64,000 nucleotides of DNA from Nageia nagi (taxonomy: Eukaryota > Pinophyta). The notes under the pieces were generated by a model. That model worked only from the letters and a program-made list of their open reading frames with translations, had not been told where the DNA came from and did no database searches. Made by a program: the position numbers and the translations under genes. Positions 47,303 to 57,150 of the stretch are shown piece by piece (position 1 is the first letter of the stretch; every line of letters begins with the position of its first letter). The stretch covers positions 38,068,001 through 38,132,000 of the forward strand of contig JBITNC010000001.1 in NCBI GenBank assembly GCA_050084985.1, read 5' to 3'.

Positions 47303-48905
47303 AATTAACTATGTCCCCCTTTAAGTCTTCATATATTTCCATATCAATAAATTGCTTCACAAATTTTTCCATTTTATGAAATTGATTTCTAGTAAGCTTT
47401 TGATGAAAGTTTGGATCTAAAATGTGAGGAGGATGGTTTTGAAAATGTTTTTTGCCTCTTTTTGTCTTCATCACTTCTTGACTCACATTTGGAGAACCTC
47501 CACTTGAAGGAGAAGTAGGGGTGGATTTGGAGTTGCTAGAGGGACTTGATGGAAGACTTGGAGGCACCACTTGAAGATTTGGAAGAGAATTGGATCTCTT
47601 AGGTTGCACATGCTTCAAATTTGAAGTATTTTCATGGCTGGGCACTTCTCAAATTTCCACAATGCATTTTTGCTTCTGTTCATAGATATTCCCCTCCTCA
47701 AAAATGACATCCCTAGACATAATTATTTTTCTATTTTTTAGATTGTAAAGCTTATATGCATTACTCTCTTTATTATACCCAATGAACACACATGGTTCAT
47801 TTTTTGTATCCAATTTTTTCCTGTTTTCTTTTGGCACATGAGCAAATGCCAAATAACCAGAAATTCTGAAATGCTGGACAATTGGCTTCTTGTCATACTA
47901 AGCTTCAAAAGGAGTCTTTCTTTAACTATACTAGTTGAGCATCTATTTAAAATGTAATTGGATGTTCTCACTGCTTCAACCCAATACATGTTATGCAATT
48001 TTTTGGATGGCAATAAACATCTTGCCATCTCCATGAGAGTTCTATTTTTTTTCTTAGCAAGTCCATTTTGTTGAGGAGTATAGGCTGTAGTATATTCTCT
48101 TAATACCATTTTCTTTGCAAAAATCAGTAAATTCAGTAGAGACATACTCTTCCCCTCTATCACTTCTTATATATGTAATTTTATGCTCACTTTTCTTCTC
48201 AACCAACTCCTTGAATTCCTTAAACAACCTAAATGCCTCATCTTTATGTTTGAGAAAATAAACCTAGTACATTCTACCTTAACCATCAATAAAAATGAAG
48301 TAATAGGAATTCATACCAATACTCTTGGATAGCATTGGTCCACATAAATTAGTATGCACCAATTGTAGTGGGAATGAGGCCCTCCATGCTTTTCCATGAT
48401 CAAATTTCTGTCTTGTTTGCTTGTCCAAAACACAAGCTTCACAAATAGATTTTGGATATTCAATAAGAGGCAAACCATGAACAAGATCATGAGATAGCTT
48501 CAAGCTATTAAAATTCAAGTGGCCAAATCTGTGATGCCACAACCAAGACATGTCATTTACAATTAGATTTGCAAGAAGACTATCCCCTTTATCTCTAAGC
48601 TTCAATGGAAATAACTAATTTACAGTCATGTGAACAGTAGTAACATGCTTGTTCACATTATTCTTGTAAAAAATTTCATATTTTCCTTCTTCAAAAACCA
48701 ACTTGTAGTTGTTCTCCATAATCTGCCTGACACTAAGCAAACTATGAGCCATATTCGAAATGTGGTAAATGTTATTTACTTTCTTCATTCCATGCTTGGT
48801 AGGCACTACAAGCATGCCTTTACGAGCCATATCTATTGCATAATTATTGCCAAGTTTAATGCTTTACTTGTAAGAATGATGAATGGAGGAGAGTAGCTCC
48901 CCCTT
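47303..48905 (-). pseudogene. Copia protease end, pre-integrase, integrase and linker
   Basis: From high to low coordinates: LDTDCSNHMTRKGELLSS at about 48,940, the retropepsin start with DTG changed to DTD; SNMAHSLLSVRQIMENNYKL (48,765); WLWHHRFGHLNFNSLKLS with CEAC..K HHCC-type zinc residues (48,550-48,430). Then come the integrase core with YFIFIDG (48,290), SDRGEEY (about 48,165), and TAYTPQQNGLAKKKNRTLME (48,090), where the catalytic Glu of the NGxxER motif is Lys. ESNAYKLYNLKNRKI is at 47,770, followed by a Ser/Pro-rich linker with SPSSNSKSTPTSPSSGGSPN (47,540). One frameshift near 48,070 and several stops break it. Confidence 0.9.
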
Positions 48906-49912
48906 TCTGGTCATATGGTTTGAGCAATCGGTGTCCAACAACTAAGTTTCTTCACTTTTTGTTTTAGTTACATTGGCTGTCTCCTCCATGGAAAGAAAGA
49001 GAGTTTCACCATACTCTTCTTCCTCTCCATAATTTTCTGCTCTTCCTTCACGACTAGTTTCTTGTTTTGCTCTATACTCCATCTCATAATTCCCATATTT
49101 GTTGCAGTAAAAGCATTGAGCTTTCCTCTTGTCACTATTGCCTTTACCTCTTCCTTTTGTGTTCGAAGAGCCTCCTCTTCCTCTACCTCTAACTTTGCCT
49201 CTCTTGTGGTTTCTACCTCTTCCTCTTTCATTTCCATTTGAGCTTGATCCACCTTCTTTTGCAGCAAAGGCTTTCTCCTCTTTATTTGACTGAACTTACT
49301 CATCATCTATCCTCTTTTCATGAGACATAAGAGAGCCAATGAGAGTATCAATCTCCATTTGAGAGCGGTATTTAGTTTCCATCAATATCACAACAATGTG
49401 ATTCCACTTTTTGGTGAGAGATCTTAGAATTTCTTTAATAACTATTCCCTTTTCCAAGGTCTCTCCAAGAGTTAACATCTTGTTTACAATCTCCTTCACT
49501 TTAACATAGTAATTTGAAGCTTTCTCAGTTTCCCTTATCTTGAGAGTCTCAAATTCTATCCTTAGAGTTTGCGACTTTACTTCTTTAACTTGGTCACTCC
49601 TTAGAAGCCTTCCTTCAACACTTTCCAAGCATCTTTGGTTTTCTTAAAATTTGCAATTATGGGAAAAATGCTCTTGTCGAGAGCTGCTTGGAGGTGAGAA
49701 AAGGCAAGAGAGTTCTTGCTCCTACATTCCTTCTTGGTCTTCTTATCATCTGTTGAAAGAGTGCTCTAATCTGCTGGCTCTGTGTGGCTATCATCAACAA
49801 TGTCCTATAAATCTTTACCTATGAGCAAAGTTTGTATCTTTATGCTTTAGTACTCATAATCACTGCCATCAAACATTGGAATAGGAATTGATAAGCTTGT
49901 GTTGGTAGCCAT
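48906..49912 (-). pseudogene. Copia gag
   Basis: The ATG at 49,912 begins MATNTSLSIPIPMFDGSDYE, followed by a stop where the conserved Trp of YxxWS should be, and IKIQTLLIGKDL. Two more Trp codons have become stops (after KDL and after EPAD). The UBN2-like middle (49,628-49,296) has KASNYYVKVKEIVNKMLTLG and LMSHEKRIDDE. The zinc knuckle near 49,110 reads CFYCNKYGNYEMEY: both leading Cys remain, but His is Asn and the last Cys is Tyr. Trp to stop and Cys to Tyr fit G-to-A changes on the coding strand. Confidence 0.9.
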
Positions 49913-50000
49913 TATACCTGCAAATAAGGAAACCATGACTCTACAAGCAACCATTGCAATTGTAATAAGCCATAGGCTTTCTCAAACCGAACTAAGACCC

Positions 50001-50020
50001 AACACAGCTCTGATATCAAA
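50001..50020 (-). other. Copia primer-binding site
   Basis: Minus-strand TTTGATATCAGAGCTGTG right after the 5' LTR, one substitution away from TGGTATCAGAGC (initiator Met-tRNA). Confidence 0.85.
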
Positions 50021-50559
50021 TCATGAATTCGAGAAAATTCAAATAAACAAAATTGGAGCTAAGATACAATAATCGTAAGTGGAACTGAATAGGAACAAAT
50101 TTAATTAATATAAAAACCATATTACAATATATGAAGTTCAGTAATGAAGCTTCATTCACTCTTTAATGGTGAGAGTTAGAGGAAATTGGAAACTACAGTA
50201 ATACAACACTTTCATTAACCAAACTAAACTAAGTTACAAGTATTCTAACCTAGTAACTGATGCCAAGAACATTTACACATGTCAAATACTCCAAGAAGAG
50301 CTAGAATATGAAAGAAAAACGCACAAGAAAGCAAAAAAAAGCCTCAAGAATTGGAAGTTACGAGGCACTTCAAAACTTGGCCCAACCGGTAGGTTGCAGA
50401 TTGATTGGACAGGTCTAATCGGTTGGTTGAGGATCGATTGACACATTTGGGGGTTTGTTCGCAAAGGATCAATTGGCTAGCTGGCCTGCAAGGTACCGAC
50501 TGGTTAGTAAACTCAGAAGACATGAAAATTATCTCGGGAAATGTGTTGAGTTTCCAACA
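50021..50559 (-). repeat. Copia 5' LTR
   Basis: 539 bases, the partner of 45,192-45,732. The 3' terminus on the minus strand is ATTCATGA instead of ATTCATCA. Both copies share GGTTAGTAAAYKCAGAAGAC and GAGTTTCCAACA at the outer end. Confidence 0.95.
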
Positions 50560-50564
50560 GGGAG
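50560..50564. repeat. Copia target-site duplication, right
   Basis: GGGAG, identical to 45,187-45,191. Confidence 0.9.
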
Positions 50565-50896
50565 CATTAATGACTAGAGATACATTTAATACCAATATTA
50601 CAATCATCAAGGCTGAAATATGCATCACCTCGTTTAATGAGACTAATATTGCATTTACAATTATAATTGCTTCGATATCACAAATACAACATTTATTTGC
50701 ATTTTGACAAATAACAAAATAAAAATAAATAATTAAAGGGCTATTTATTCTATAATTAGAGCATTATTAAGTCTTTAAGTGGAATTTACAACATTTTGGT
50801 CAGATTCTTCTAAAATAGACAAAAACACTTCTAAATTAATGTTCCCATTTATCATAGGTGAAATGGGGAAAACACCAAAAAAATGAGAACATTACA
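50565..50896 (-). repeat. Gypsy 3' LTR, proximal part (U3 start)
   Basis: Minus-strand TGTAATGTTCTC at 50,896, matching the starts of copies A and D. It runs down to the copia insertion site and joins 45,191-44,021. Confidence 0.85.
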
Positions 50897-50914
50897 AGTT
50901 CGTCCTCCCCAAAT
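50897..50914 (-). other. Gypsy polypurine tract
   Basis: Minus-strand GGGGAGGACGAACT directly before TGTAATG. Confidence 0.7.
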
Positions 50915-50919
50915 TGCTT

Positions 50920-51420
50920 GCCCTCAAACAATTCGTAAAGTCCACTATTGTATCAACATTTTCTTGTCCAATCCAAGAATCTTCAATATTCGGTGCAATA
51001 ACCAATCGTGCCCAAGCTGAATACCTTTGATGACCTTTTGTCCCTTGAAGAAGAAGCTCACCTCTTATCGCTGAAAATTAGTTTGAAAATTGCTCGAGGG
51101 ATAAATCCATTGAACTCCAAGGGTTATCTCTTGCAAGCTATCTTGGGGAAAGAAATAAAATTTGTCCTCAAGGACATAGTTTCCCATCTTGATACCGAGT
51201 CTTACTAATTGATCACAAAAGGTATAATGCCCATGAGCAATAAAGACATAGAATGCATTTATCATATTTGTTGGGAGGTTTCTTCTTACTACAAACCCTA
51301 GGTCAATGAAGCTTTGTGTGGCTCCATTGTTAATCAGAACGAAAACTTCCTTTCCCATTGTCACTTTGATTCTAATAGAATTGTAGTGTGGAACCAAGTG
51401 ACTGACCATTATCCGTATGT
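50920..51420 (-). pseudogene. Gypsy protease fused to the pol C-terminal tail
   Basis: 51,409-51,065 is a retropepsin: EVFVLINNGATQSFIDLGFV, in which the active-site D-S-G-A is N-N-G-A, followed by EITLGVQW. It continues past one stop with FFFKGQKVIKGIQ to about 51,030. Directly after, the text changes to EDSWIGQENVDTIVDF and NCLRASNLGRTN, which looks like the last residues of a chromodomain tail before the polypurine tract. Everything between, namely RT, RNase H and integrase (normally about 3 kb), is missing. The deletion lies near 51,000. Confidence 0.7.
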
Positions 51421-52450
51421 CTGAAATGATCCTTTGAGAGGGGTGACCTTTCTTTAATGGTGGGTGATGTTGTGATGCCCTATCTTCATTATGTGCAAAG
51501 TTACTTTCTTTCGAGAGTGTATGTGTACCTGTTCCCTTTGAGCATTAGGATGTACCTCTCTTAGTGGCATCGTATCCAACACTTCTCCCTTATTCACCTC
51601 TATGAAGTACCGAAAACTCAATGCTTCATTGATATCTTATGGGAGGGTTGAATAAACCTAGAATAATTTGCATAAGGATGAGGTGAGTGTAGTAGAGGTA
51701 TAGAGAACCTCTTGGCTAGTCGTTACCTTTTTCTTCTTCCCATGTTTGCATTCTTTCTTATGAATCCTCCCTTTTCTGTCAATCTTCACTATAGATGCAT
51801 TCCTAATATGAAACCCTTCATCTTGGCCTTCACAATGGTGATGTGATGATCACAACTCCTTACAACAACAACAAACCTTGTAGTACCCTAGAAGTTTTTG
51901 AAGGAAAACCTGCTCATTGCTCATACTTGAAGATGCCATGGTGATACCTTAGTGCCAATGATTTGAGGAAATCCTTGCATCTGAAAAATGGCCTCAAATT
52001 TTTCGAATTATGGCCTCAAAATGTGGATGTCCTCCTTCTGGTGGAAGAATGATGATGAGAAGACCTCAAAACTCGAATTTGAGCCATCGAGAAGCCCAAC
52101 GACTTGTTCCTAAATGATTATCTCCATCTAGGGTGCCCAACGAACTCTTTTGAAGTGCTCTATAAGTCCTTTGCTTCCTCACTGTCCAACACCTAACCTC
52201 CCTAGCTTGGATTCGAAATTGCCATCTCAAATTTGGTGTGTCCTCTTGGTAGCCCAACATTTGGCTTTATAGGGCTAGGAGATAATTTGAACTTGTATTT
52301 TTTCACCAAAATTACACTTTCCCCTCCAAAATTCAAAATTTTAAGCACAATCAAATATAAAATCCAAAATAACACTTTATCCCTCTTTTTTATCATTGCT
52401 TGTCAAAAATAAAGAAAAACTGCTTAAAAATAATTTTTATTTTGAGTCAT
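51421..52450 (-). pseudogene. Gypsy gag remnant
   Basis: Expected gag position between leader and protease. Only fragments are recognisable, in several frames: basic text at about 51,740-51,830 (GRIHKKECKHGKKKK) and a Cys-rich CCCCKEL near 51,870 that may be the decayed zinc knuckle. A stretch at 52,396-52,202 is open but has no motif. Assignment is mainly by position. Confidence 0.4.
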
Positions 52451-53189
52451 GATAAAAGAAAAAACATTTTTGTATGTTTCAAATATTTTCTTACCTTATT
52501 ACTCTTAAAAATAAAATAAAATAAAATAATTTTATCTTTTCTCCTTATTTCTCCTATTCAATAATAATTAAAATATGAAACACTCAAATTACTCAAACAT
52601 GAAATTTTAGTTTTGCCATGATAAAATGAGCTAATCGAATCTTGATCCTGTGGGTTATGGGCCCAAAGAAAAAACTCTGAATTAGGGTGTGCCCTCTTGA
52701 AGCTTAGTGTCCACACACACAAGTTGGATAGTGCAAATCCAATTGTGAATTTCGAAATTTTGCCAAGATACTAATCGTTTAACCTTCAAGGGATGAATTT
52801 TTGCAAGAGTACAACAAATGGAGCCTATTATACACTCAACGTCTCACTTCCAACTTTAGATTTTGGACACAACATCAAAAATTCTCCAATGTCTCACTTC
52901 CAACTTTAGATTTTGGACACAACAACAAAAATTCTCCAACGTCTCCTCCTTAGGCTTCCATTGTGCAAATACCATCGTCAAATTTAGCCAATACCGACAA
53001 ATTAATTGTCCTATTTCCCAACGACCTCCTCGCAGTGACTTGTAGCTCCAAATTTGCTAGAAAATATTGGCTATTGTGTCCAACGACCTTGCAAAATTAT
53101 TAATACTCACCTTCCATGATGAAAATGAATTAAAACTTACAAGTAAGGTTGCTTGTGATGCAGTTAAGTCACCTAATTAGCCTCAACAA
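52451..53189 (-). other. Gypsy leader, unstructured part with a 50-base duplication
   Basis: Non-coding part of the internal region. A 50-base unit (CAAYGTCTCACTTCCAACTT then TAGATTTTGGACACAACA) is present at 52,837-52,886 and 52,887-52,936, with a third partial start at 52,937. Confidence 0.6.
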
Positions 53190-53835
53190 GCCAACACCCC
53201 ATTTCTAGTGGTTTTGAAATGCAATAAAGTTTCGAGAAACCCTCTAGAAACTCAATGTATGGCCTTTAGTAACTTTGAAATGCAACAAAGAGTTTAAAAA
53301 CTCCTCCAAACCTCCAACTTTTAGCCTAGAATGAACTCAGAATGCCATACTATCTTCTAAAAAATCCTTAGTATGCCATATTTGCTTCAAGATGACTTCA
53401 AAATGCAGTTCAGACATTAGAACCTCCCTTAGTATGCCAATGTTCACTTAAGGATTGCTCCAAAATGTGGATCAATCTTCACAAATGCCTTCAATCTACT
53501 TACGTTTGACTTAGGGGACCCTCAAAATGCAGGAAGGAGCTTAGAAATGCCCTTGATATACCAATGTTTGGCCATAAATGGTCTTGAAACGCAAGATAAG
53601 CCTCAAAATCCTCCTAGTTGGCTAATATTTTCCCTTTGGTGGACTGAGAATGCAGAATAAACTTGGAAAGACACTCAAAATACCAACTTTTGTCTCCCAG
53701 AGAGCTCAAAATGTAAAATAAAGCTCAAAAATGCCCTCAATGATGCAACATCTAGCTTCAAGTGACCCATAAATGCAACGTTTGGCTTCAGGTGGTCTTG
53801 AAATGCAGCTTGATCCTCCAAATATCCCTCAGAAT
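53190..53835. repeat. 61-base degenerate minisatellite in the gypsy leader
   Basis: A marker word AAATGC (or AATGT/AACGC) recurs at 53,219, 53,279, 53,341, 53,402, 53,464, 53,526, 53,588, 53,649, 53,710 and 53,772. Spacings are 60-62 bases, with a half unit at 53,802. Unit outline: CCAAYRTTTGGCTT, about 8 bases, GGTCTCAAAATGCAR, AAGCTT-like, AAAATNCCCTC. Copies are strongly diverged but the period is steady. It lies between PBS and gag. Confidence 0.85.
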
Positions 53836-54253
53836 TTGAAACTAGGACCAAAAAATGCCCAATGATTGGCTAGAATGATGAGTTAGGGCTCCTAGATCCC
53901 CAACATCTTGCTCCAAATGTCTAGATCCTTCGAAAACTCGTTCGAAATGATAATTGTGATGGTAGGTCAATTTCACTCTTTAACATGATAGCATGATCTC
54001 TCAGCAATTATCATTGTGAGCATTGTGATCTAGTAGAATATTACAATTAGTCTCCTTCAGCTTCTCCACTCCTTTAGCAACAACTCCTCAACTCTTACCC
54101 AACAACAAGGGCAAGATCTTTAACTTTAATCAACAAATCTTTCGTGTGTGATACCACTATGATGTGGGTATCCAAATCTTCAAACTCTTTTCAGCTCCAA
54201 CTCGAAACCCTTCGTGAATGATGCACTTGATTGCAACAAGATGACGGAATCAA

Positions 54254-54266
54254 GGCTCTGATACCA
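54254..54266 (-). other. Gypsy primer-binding site
   Basis: Minus-strand TGGTATCAGAGCC, one base from the LTR end CTCATCACA. It is a perfect match to the initiator Met-tRNA type. Confidence 0.95.
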
Positions 54267-54267
54267 C

Positions 54268-55720
54268 TGTGATGAGCCATTCTAGGGCTCACTCCTCAAA
54301 CATGCTCTAGGAGAGGGACATGTTTCTTCTTGCTCCAAAATTGCTCAAGACAATCTCAAACATTCATAAAATATCCAATGGCTTGCTAGGATTGAAAAAA
54401 ATGGAATCAAACTTGTAGAAAATACCTTCAAACGTAACATCTTGCTAAGATGAGAAAATATGATAATAATGTAAGCTAATACCTCCAGTATCCCAACATC
54501 TTAGCCACAAACCAAAATGGTACTTAAACAATGCAAAAATGCTCCACAAACCCAATGTCCTAATTGAAGAGCCAAAATAGATATTAAATAATGCAAATAT
54601 CTCTCCAGATCCAATGTTGCAACGAGGAAGAGAAAAGAATAACGCGACAATGTAATTATGCTTCCAAATCCAATTTCCAAGCATAGAGAGACAAACATCA
54701 AGACATGGATGGCAAAATTATTGTATACCAACCTAAGGAGTTTGTACTAGGACTATCTGTAATAGGGTTATTTTGGATGTTTCCAAGGCCTCACCAATGC
54801 CAGAAGTAGTGAGGGAAGACTAGGTCTCCTCTACAGCAACTATGATTGAACCAACAACATTCCTCTCAAGATGGCTAGAGTAAGTTCAAGGGTAGCCTCC
54901 TATCCCCTTAATACCTCAAATGTAGGTTGCCATACAAGTGGCAAAGATCGAGTCTTCACTCAATACGAAATAAAAGGGTTTAATAACAAATTCAACATCT
55001 CTCATAATGACTATGAGTCCTCCTTTTATAGGTGAGGGTGATCATCTTTTAATTTTGCATTGAGATGATCCGACGATGAAGAGATGTGATTCGTGTATTC
55101 ATGTATCCAACATCCAAGATGGGGAGCCTTGGGATGGATGAAATCTCATCTAAGGGCCAAAAATGCCATTGTCCAAGAGGGGGTGATGTCGGAGTGCCTT
55201 GTGATCAATGCAATAGGTCCATGTGCCTAGGAGGGCCAGTTTGGGGTCTTGGGATGCTCACATACCCAATGTCCATGTTAAGGAGCTGTACATTGGCCTC
55301 AAGATTGCCAACGCGTAGTTTGAAGTGCCACGTCCATACTTGGAGCTCCAAATGACCTCGTAGTCGATGTAATCACCTAGGGTGATGCTCTATTTCAAAG
55401 AGAGGAGCACTAATGACTACAGATACATTTATTGCCAATATTACAATCATCAAGGTTAAAATATGCAACGCCTTGTTTACAGAGACTAATATTGCATTTA
55501 CAAATATAGTTGTCTTGATATTACAAATACAACATTATTAGCATTTTAGCAATTATCTAAATAAAAAATAAATAAATAAAAGGGCCATTTATTCCATAAT
55601 TAGAGCGTTATTAAGTCTCTTAGTGGAATTTACAACATTTTGATCAAATTCTTCAATAATAGACAAAATCACTCCTAAATTAATGTTCTCATTTATCAGA
55701 GGTGAAATTGGGAAAACACC
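54268..55720 (-). repeat. Gypsy 5' LTR (copy D)
   Basis: Plus-strand TGTGATGAGCCATTCTAGGG to GGTGAAATTGGGAAAACACC. The last 20 or so bases (U3 start, TGTAATGTCCCC) are replaced by (TA)n. It aligns with copies A and B and the split 3' LTR. It carries an intact TATA box at 55,024. Confidence 0.9.
55024..55030 (-). promoter_or_regulatory. TATA box in gypsy 5' LTR
   Basis: Minus-strand TATAAAA in CACCTATAAAAGGAGG, followed by GACTC. It would start the element's genomic RNA leftwards. Confidence 0.65.
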
Positions 55721-55739
55721 TAATATATATATATATATT
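55721..55739. repeat. (TA)n microsatellite at the right edge of the gypsy element
   Basis: About nine TA units following the truncated LTR, mirrored by (TA)n at 43,998-44,020. Confidence 0.95.
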
Positions 55740-55825
55740 GTTGATCTATATTCTCCATATGGCCTTTAGCCTTAATCATTTATGTTGTTTCCCTTCTTAG
55801 AGTGGATCATAGTACTTCTTTTTCT

Positions 55826-56340
55826 TTATATAGTTGGGTTTCTTTGGGTATCCTTGCTTCTAGGGTTTCTGTTATCTTCCTTGTTAGAGTATTCCATGTT
55901 CTCTTTGATGGTTTGTAGTTTTTTTTGAAAATTTTTAATGTTTCTTTTTAAGCACATTCTATTTTTCTGATTTGAACTTATTAATCTTCCAATAGTTCCA
56001 AAATGTTTCCATGTTTGGAATTGATATCTCATACTGGTTGAAAGTGTCAAATCATTGGTGCCATATTCTTTGTGCAGATGAGCATGTGAAGAGTAAGTGT
56101 GGTAATGTCTCCTCTTCATTGTTACACATTATGTATCGGTTTTGAATTTTAAAGACTCTCTTGCCTAGGTTATTATGAGCCAAGATGCTATTATGGGCCA
56201 CTTACCAAGATAAACAATTAATCTTTTTCCATCCTTATTATTATCTTAATTTTAGAGCATGGGAGGGGGTTTGATTCTGGAGTTGATAGGATTTATTTGT
56301 ATTTCTCTTTAACTTGGTAGATACCAAGGTTGCTGAAGCC
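55826..56340 (-). pseudogene. LINE ORF2 3' fragment with zf-RVT
   Basis: The minus-strand translation from 56,260 down gives WKKINCLSW, a stop, VAHNSILAHNNLGKRVF and IMCNNEEETLPHLLFTCSSA with QRIWHQ (56,130-56,050). This is the zf-RVT finger and flanking motif that end plant LINE ORF2 (FxWxxxHNxxLxxxNLxKRG, then CxxCxxxxEExxHLxxxC). The first Cys of the finger is missing (Tyr-Ile-Met-Cys). A charged tail runs to 55,830. RT and endonuclease are absent in the window. Confidence 0.75.
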
Positions 56341-56882
56341 TCAAACTATTGTATTATATTTTGGTTTCTTCATGTAGGTTCTTTTAGCCAAGTTCGCAAT
56401 TATGGGCATACCAATTTTAAATTTCAATATGATTTTCCAATAACAATAGATGAAAATTCAAAATATTAATAATAGGATCTCATACCTTTAATTTAAATAA
56501 AATTAATTTTACATATAAATATCATGATATAATTATTGATTTTTATACTGATATTTTATTTATATAAATTTAATAATATTTATGAACAAAGCATTTAAGA
56601 CTATTTTGAATTAATTATACTTCAAAAATATATATTAAATAAATATATTTATCTAAGATTTGCACCTTGGTTTGATTATACCTAAAATAACTTTACATGA
56701 TTCTATATGGTACCAACACTTAGAGGAAGAAAGGATTTTTCATCCAATCATGTTACGAGAGTTGGAGAGGAGTGGGTGAGTTTTCCAATATCTCCTCCCT
56801 GACATGTTGCGGATATTCTCTAGTTGAATCGATGGTTGCTAGGCTAGTTGGCATGGATGGGGTTGGGTGTGATTGTTGAGTG
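56341..56882. other. AT-rich sequence left of the copia element
   Basis: No domain or repeat recognised. 56,440-56,660 is extremely AT-rich. Confidence 0.4.
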
Positions 56883-56887
56883 ATTTT
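56883..56887. repeat. Copia target-site duplication, left
   Basis: ATTTT directly before TGTTAGACACC, identical to 62,944-62,948. Confidence 0.7.
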
Positions 56888-57136
56888 TGTTAGACACCTA
56901 ATCCTTAGGGATTATGGTATAGATAGTATAGTATTAGATACTTACTATATTTAGTAAATTCGCAGCTTTGTGTGCGCTAGAATTTAGAGTGTCATTTCTT
57001 AGAGAATATGAAGAGTTACATTGTATATGAAGGGTCACCCAAGAAGGTGAATGTGAAGAATCAATCTTCTTGTGTATTACGACAATATTCTAACCTAATA
57101 CAATGCTTTTTGATCTTGAAGTTATTTGGCTTGGCA
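56888..57136 (+). repeat. Copia 5' LTR
   Basis: 249 bases, TGTTAGACACCTAATCCTTA to TTGGCA, collinear with 62,699-62,943 (for example TAATACAATGCTTTTTGATC in both). Confidence 0.95.
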
Positions 57137-57137
57137 T

Positions 57138-57150
57138 TGGTATCAAAGCC
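57138..57150 (+). other. Primer-binding site
   Basis: TGGTATCAAAGCC, one base after the LTR. It differs at one position from the initiator Met-tRNA consensus. Confidence 0.9.

Larger units (their letters stand above)
45192..50559 (-). mobile_element. Ty1/copia retrotransposon, full length, inactive
   Basis: 5,368 bases, minus strand, flanked by exact GGGAG duplications inside a gypsy LTR. LTRs are 50,021-50,559 (5') and 45,192-45,732 (3'). PBS, gag, protease, integrase, RT, RNase H and PPT are all in copia order. It is the best preserved element of the window, with a 472-residue uninterrupted RT-RNase H stretch. Inactivating changes include stops in gag, a destroyed zinc knuckle, frameshifts in integrase and RNase H, and loss of one YVDD aspartate. 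As it lies within another element's LTR, it inserted after that element. Confidence 0.95.
44021..55720 (-). mobile_element. Ty3/gypsy element, pol-deleted, with copia nested in its 3' LTR
   Basis: Minus-strand element. The 5' LTR is 55,720-54,268, the PBS 54,266-54,254, a minisatellite leader spans 53.8-53.2 kb, and gag/protease remnants extend to about 51,040. A short C-terminal pol tail and polypurine tract follow at about 50,990-50,897. The 3' LTR is split into 50,896-50,565 and 45,191-44,021 by the copia element 45,192-50,559. Without the insert it is about 6.3 kb, with about 3.4 kb of internal sequence, too short for a complete gag-pol. RT, RNase H and integrase are absent. Both outer ends run into (TA)n, which replaces the terminal bases of each LTR. 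Confidence 0.85.

Noticed and set aside
53190-53835. Period of 61 bases considered as a CRISPR array
   Set aside because: The repeats are degenerate throughout with no invariant repeat and no unique spacers, and they lie in a retrotransposon leader.
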